This document shows positions 58,560 through 61,302 of a stretch of 61,302 bases of DNA, piece after piece (within the stretch, counting starts at the first letter, position 1; every line of letters starts with the position of its first letter). The DNA is from CAYLXN01 sp964586855. GTDB taxonomy: Bacteria; Patescibacteriota; Saccharimonadia; Saccharimonadales; Saccharimonadaceae. The position numbers were made by a program, and so were the translations under genes. The stretch spans positions 1 through 61,302 of the forward strand of contig CAZPHO010000003.1 in NCBI GenBank assembly GCA_964586855.1, given 5' to 3'. The notes beneath the pieces are model-generated. The model ran no database searches. It was given only the letters and a program-made list of their open reading frames with translations, and had not been told where the DNA came from.

Positions 58560-58700
58560 GTCTAAATTGGGCTTCCGTTTTCAGAAGCTCCTGCCTGAAA
58601 CCTAAATCTTTTCCTCGGCTGAGGGGGCGGGTCAAAACCGTCTGTTGATTTACGTTTCACGCAGCAACCTCTTGAGCTCTCAAGAGCTGGAGTCTATTTT
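58560..58700 (-). ncRNA. Possible structured RNA or long leader upstream of tRNA-Ser
   Basis: About 140 bases without a gene, richer in G+C than surrounding intergenic DNA, containing stems CTCTTGA/TCAAGAG (near 58670-58690) and GCTTC/GAAGC (near 58570-58590). A TAAAAT box at ~58697-58703 on the minus strand could start a transcript continuing into tRNA-Ser(GCT). I do not recognise SRP RNA, tmRNA, 6S or RNase P motifs. Confidence 0.35.
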
Positions 58701-58737
58701 AACATATTTATTCCAAAAAGTTAATTTTCCTAGCCTC

Positions 58738-58766
58738 TAGACAAAGCCAACCAGATTTGCTATAAT
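58738..58766 (+). promoter_or_regulatory. Promoter of the ninth pilin-like gene
   Basis: TAGACA (58738-58743), 17 bases, TATAAT (58761-58766). A 29-base leader with an AAAGGA ribosome site follows, so this gene is not leaderless. Confidence 0.65.
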
Positions 58767-58795
58767 TAGAACATAATTTTGAAAGGATTTAAAGC

Positions 58796-59221
58796 ATGAA
58801 AGCAATGATCAAAAATGTGATTGTCAGTCTGGCTCTAGCGGCAGGGATGCTATTTGTGCCGGCTTTTGGGTCGGACGCCTTGGCAGTTTTCCCGAATGTT
58901 GATGGGGGAGTTCCAGCGGGAGTTGAAGCTGCTCGTGGTGAAAGTCAACCAGGTGAACTATTCGGTGACCAGGGAATTTTTCGCCGAATCACCAACATTT
59001 TGCTGTTTTTGATCGGCGTCTTGAGCGTGATTATGTTGATTATTGGCGGCTTGCGCTATGTTCTCTCAGGAGGGAATCAGCAAGCAGTCGGTGCCGCCAA
59101 AAACACAATTCTTTACGCCATCGTCGGCTTGATTGTGGCGATTTTGTCCTATGCAATCATCAATTTTGTTATCACTAGCTTTACTGGCAGTGGCTACTCT
59201 GGTGGCGGTATCGACGCCTAA
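58796..59221 (+). CDS. VirB2-like pilin 9 (orphan, outside the array)
   Basis: 141 residues: signal peptide (cleavage near ALA-VFP, ~31), ~35-residue outer segment, and the two-helix core LLFLIGVLSVIMLIIGGLRY, then SGGNQQAVGAAKNT, which is clearly the array family but with GGNQQ in place of GGDQG. C-terminal Gly/Ser-rich tail (GSGYSGGGIDA). It sits 23 kb from the array, with its own promoter and next to a large membrane protein. Confidence 0.82.
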   Translation: MKAMIKNVIVSLALAAGMLFVPAFGSDALAVFPNVDGGVPAGVEAARGESQPGELFGDQGIFRRITNILLFLIGVLSVIMLIIGGLRYVLSGGNQQAVGAAKNTILYAIVGLIVAILSYAIINFVITSFTGSGYSGGGIDA

Positions 59222-59250
59222 TAAGCATATCCTTTTTCTAAAAATCCTGC

Positions 59251-59256
59251 TATAAT
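59251..59256 (+). promoter_or_regulatory. -10 box upstream of the 59293 gene
   Basis: TATAAT 36 bases before the ATG, with a GAGGAGA ribosome site in the leader. No clear -35. Confidence 0.5.
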
Positions 59257-59292
59257 CTCCTTATTAACAACACTTAATGAGGAGATTTTCAG

Positions 59293-60762
59293 ATGAAAAA
59301 GAGAGTTTTTACTGGCTTGAGTGCCTTGTTCTTGCTGCTGGCTAATTGCCTGATGCTAGCGAATCCAGCCCAGGCGATGGATTTGTGGAATGGTGAGCGC
59401 CACTTCTACACTGTCCAGATGCGTAGTGATGGGCGAGCTATGACTTATGCTAAGTTGACTTTCACCAATGATGAAGAGGAAGGGCAGACAAGTTATGAAT
59501 TTAAGCTCCCCGAAGGCGTCAAGGCTGTTGGGCTTTCAGCTCAGCAAGTTTTGGCTCCAAAAAAGTCAGAAAAAATTTGTAAGACCTATGAGACAAGAGA
59601 AAAAGTCGCTCAGCGAGTGTTGTTTTACAATCTAAACTCAGACAGCGCTGAAGACGAAGAGATTTATAAAACCAACCGCCAGTGTTTAGAGTATGCTCAG
59701 TCAGAAGCGGTTGGCCATGACGAGGATTATAAATTTTACGAAAATGCTATCGGTAGCAATAGTTACTATCGCTCTAGCTATTACAAGAACAAAGAAGACT
59801 CTGGGTTTATCTATACCAAGGTCGATTTAAAAGAAGCGGATGGTAAGTATATCATCACTCTCGATCAGCCAATCAAGCCAGGCAAAGAGGGGGCGGTGTT
59901 GGTGGCCTACGTTAGTGATAGCTTTACTACTAGCTTCCTGGGTCGGTTTAGTTATACTTACAAAACTTTGATGACCACCAAAAATACAATTGACGAAGCT
60001 AATATATCAATTAACTTTGATGATGATTTGTATGCTAAAAATACTGCTGTTCAGACGCGTAATTATTCCCCATCTTCATCAGGTGGTGGTCTGTCTTTAT
60101 CGGCTGGTCTTGATGTGGCAAAGTCTAACTCGAGTATTGACGACAAGACGGATGGTATTGGTCGGGGCGGCTTTATCCTCAAGAAACAAGAGAGGATTCT
60201 ACCTGAAGAGACAGCTGAAATTAAGGGAGTTTATGCCACGACCAAGTTTATGGTAGCGATTGGTGATATTATTAAGAAGTTGTTGATTGCTGTGGCTGTT
60301 CTAGCAGCAGTTTTACTTGTCGCTTACCTCTATCGCCGCTATCGCAAGAAACATCCCAAACCAACTAAAACTGTAGCTGCTGGCAAGTCTAGATTGGTTG
60401 ACGGTCTGTCGATTGGCGTGAAGCAGAGCAAGTCGGTGGGCGCCGAGGAGGTGCCAACGATGTGGGGATTGTTTAAAGTGTCGCTTTTTAGCATTGTAGC
60501 GACAATAATTTGTTTTGCGACGATAGCTTGGTTGGGCACAGGTATCAGCAGATCGTTGAGTAGCGACAGCTATGGATATTACACTCCTAATCCGATCATT
60601 ACGACAACTGGTTTCTTGGTTGTTGGCTACTACGGTTTGGTGGTGGTGCCACTGCTGTATATGCGGCATCGCTATAGTTCAGGCAGTCAATATGCTTGGG
60701 CCGTGGTTCACGCCATACTAGTTGCAGTCGTAACCGCTGTCATCATGGGTATTTTTGCTTAA
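59293..60762 (+). CDS. Large signal-peptide-bearing membrane protein, unknown function
   Basis: 489 residues: signal peptide (ends AQA-MDLW, ~28), ectodomain of ~280 residues with two Cys (EKICKTY, RQCLEYA) and beta-rich look (AKLTFTNDEEEGQTSYEFKL), one membrane helix (about 330-352), a basic cytosolic loop (RRYRKKHPKPTK), then three more helices (about 395-420, 432-455, 468-488). The layout recalls DUF2207-like proteins but similarity is weak. It may act with the pilin-like protein encoded just before it. Confidence 0.72.
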   Translation: MKKRVFTGLSALFLLLANCLMLANPAQAMDLWNGERHFYTVQMRSDGRAMTYAKLTFTNDEEEGQTSYEFKLPEGVKAVGLSAQQVLAPKKSEKICKTYETREKVAQRVLFYNLNSDSAEDEEIYKTNRQCLEYAQSEAVGHDEDYKFYENAIGSNSYYRSSYYKNKEDSGFIYTKVDLKEADGKYIITLDQPIKPGKEGAVLVAYVSDSFTTSFLGRFSYTYKTLMTTKNTIDEANISINFDDDLYAKNTAVQTRNYSPSSSGGGLSLSAGLDVAKSNSSIDDKTDGIGRGGFILKKQERILPEETAEIKGVYATTKFMVAIGDIIKKLLIAVAVLAAVLLVAYLYRRYRKKHPKPTKTVAAGKSRLVDGLSIGVKQSKSVGAEEVPTMWGLFKVSLFSIVATIICFATIAWLGTGISRSLSSDSYGYYTPNPIITTTGFLVVGYYGLVVVPLLYMRHRYSSGSQYAWAVVHAILVAVVTAVIMGIFA

Positions 60763-60784
60763 AAATAAATCGGCTGAGTTCAAG

Positions 60785-60813
60785 CTAAAAGCGACTTTTG
60801 AGGTCGCTTTTAG
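60785..60813 (+). terminator. Terminator after the 59293 gene
   Basis: CTAAAAGCGAC (60785-60795) pairs perfectly with GTCGCTTTTAG (60803-60813) around TTTTGAG. It has poor T-tail but strong stem. Confidence 0.65.
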
Positions 60814-60855
60814 ATGTGGTATGGCTATCACTTGTTGTTATTAATAGATAAGCTG

Positions 60856-61208
60856 CTAGCCTTGCTGTTCAAGCCAGTTTTGCGAAACTCCAAGCTGATC
60901 AATATCTTTTTTGCTGTTCCTCAGCCGAAAGATCGTTAAATGGTTTGGTTAAATCAGGATTGCCCAGTCAGGGTGTTTGACCCACTCATTGCGCTAAATC
61001 CAGTTATTATGAATTAAATCTCCAAAATAGTTTCTTCCTTTATTTCTCGGACAATAGCTGCATCCCACATTTCGTCTTTATCTAATCTCCCGCCAGGCAA
61101 TGACTATGTTTTAGATCGTGCCCGCTCCAAAACTAGCAAATGCCCCTTGCTATTTCTAATAAGTGCATACTGCCCAATTTTTGCTAATAAATGATTGTCA
61201 TTTTTCAT
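60856..61208 (-). pseudogene. Decayed Nudix hydrolase gene
   Basis: Starts MKNDNHLLAKIGQYALIRNS on the minus strand. An in-frame TAG interrupts just before SLPGGRLDKDEMW. The Nudix box G-x5-E-x7-REIKEE is intact in AAIVREIKEETILEI, then a TAA follows. Downstream, Nudix-like coding (PDLTKPFNDLSAEEQQK, then KDIDQLGVSQNWLEQQG) resumes with frame changes. At least two stops and frameshifts make it non-functional. Confidence 0.75.
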
Positions 61209-61211
61209 AAT

Positions 61212-61302
61212 TTATTTCATTAAGTCATCAATTGAAATGCCAAACCCGTTGGCAATTTTTACAACTGGCGGTGTTTTTTGGACGAAGTTCGAACATTTTT
61301 TG
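61212..61302 (-). CDS. C-terminus of an XRE-family helix-turn-helix regulator (partial)
   Basis: Only the last ~30 codons are inside the window. The ending PPVVKIANGFGISIDDLMK is the typical third/fourth helix and end of XRE-type HTH proteins. It precedes the Nudix pseudogene by 3 bases in the same direction. Whether the rest is intact cannot be seen. Confidence 0.6.
   Translation of the reverse strand, partial: KKCSNFVQKTPPVVKIANGFGISIDDLMK

Overview
The window looks like a chromosomal segment around the replication origin of a Candidatus Patescibacteria/CPR bacterium, most likely Candidatus Saccharibacteria (TM7). Supporting signs are the compact gene packing, the rpmH-rnpA-yidC-jag / dnaA-dnaN-recF layout, a large type IV secretion-like (T4SS) cluster with PrgI, VirB4, many VirB6-like and many VirB2-like proteins, single-copy housekeeping genes and very short leaders. 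UGA acts as an ordinary stop (ATGA and GTGA overlaps at 10829-10832, 11410-11413, 21749-21752, 24331-24334 and 38355-38358), which argues against the UGA=Gly code of Gracilibacteria/Absconditabacteria. Taxonomy is inferred from gene content only.

Layout. 1-2.5 kb (minus): tRNA-Asn, a LexA-type winged-helix protein without a protease domain, jag/khpB, yidC, rnpA, rpmH. 2.53-2.81 kb: probable oriC with DnaA boxes. 2.8-6.6 kb (plus): dnaA, dnaN, recF. 6.6-31.7 kb (minus): T4SS core. It encodes a VirB4 ATPase, a companion protein, a PrgI/VirB3-like protein, three small single-span membrane proteins (one PEGA), a secreted multidomain cell-wall hydrolase, a membrane-anchored VanY-type peptidase and five consecutive large VirB6/TrbL-like channel proteins. 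31.9-35.4 kb (plus, divergent): eight VirB2-like pilin genes. 35.5-36.8 kb: hsp20 and comF. 36.8-37.4 kb: three tRNA genes and tRNA debris. 37.5-41.1 kb: a MacB-type ABC exporter, a PGI/PMI-like SIS protein and a small acidic/Lys-Ala-rich protein. 41.1-43.2 kb: groES-groEL under a CIRCE operator. 43.2-49 kb: a type IV pilin-like protein, a MurE-like ligase, a 1123-residue secreted protein and a small membrane protein. 49.1-55.1 kb: tsaD, a FemX-like aminoacyltransferase, valS, rlmH, a HIT protein and small unknowns. 55.1-58.6 kb: unknowns, a DUF4234-like protein, three tRNA genes and a possible structured RNA. 58.8-60.8 kb: a ninth VirB2-like gene and a large membrane protein. The last 450 bases hold a decayed Nudix gene and the end of an XRE-type regulator.

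How it fits together. The T4SS cluster supplies an energising ATPase, inner-membrane channel subunits, wall-degrading enzymes and a family of pilin subunits. No relaxase, VirD4 coupling protein or VirB11 is visible here. A machine for envelope-spanning transport or attachment to a host cell, rather than a self-transmissible element, is therefore an attractive inference. The pilin array shows recent tandem duplication: 215 identical bases in two neighbours, with different exposed N-termini. Many genes have a TATAAT-like box 6-9 bases before the start codon and no Shine-Dalgarno sequence, pointing to widespread leaderless transcription. The 100-N gap at 28787-28886 is flanked by a perfect 35-base overlap and is almost certainly an assembly artefact.
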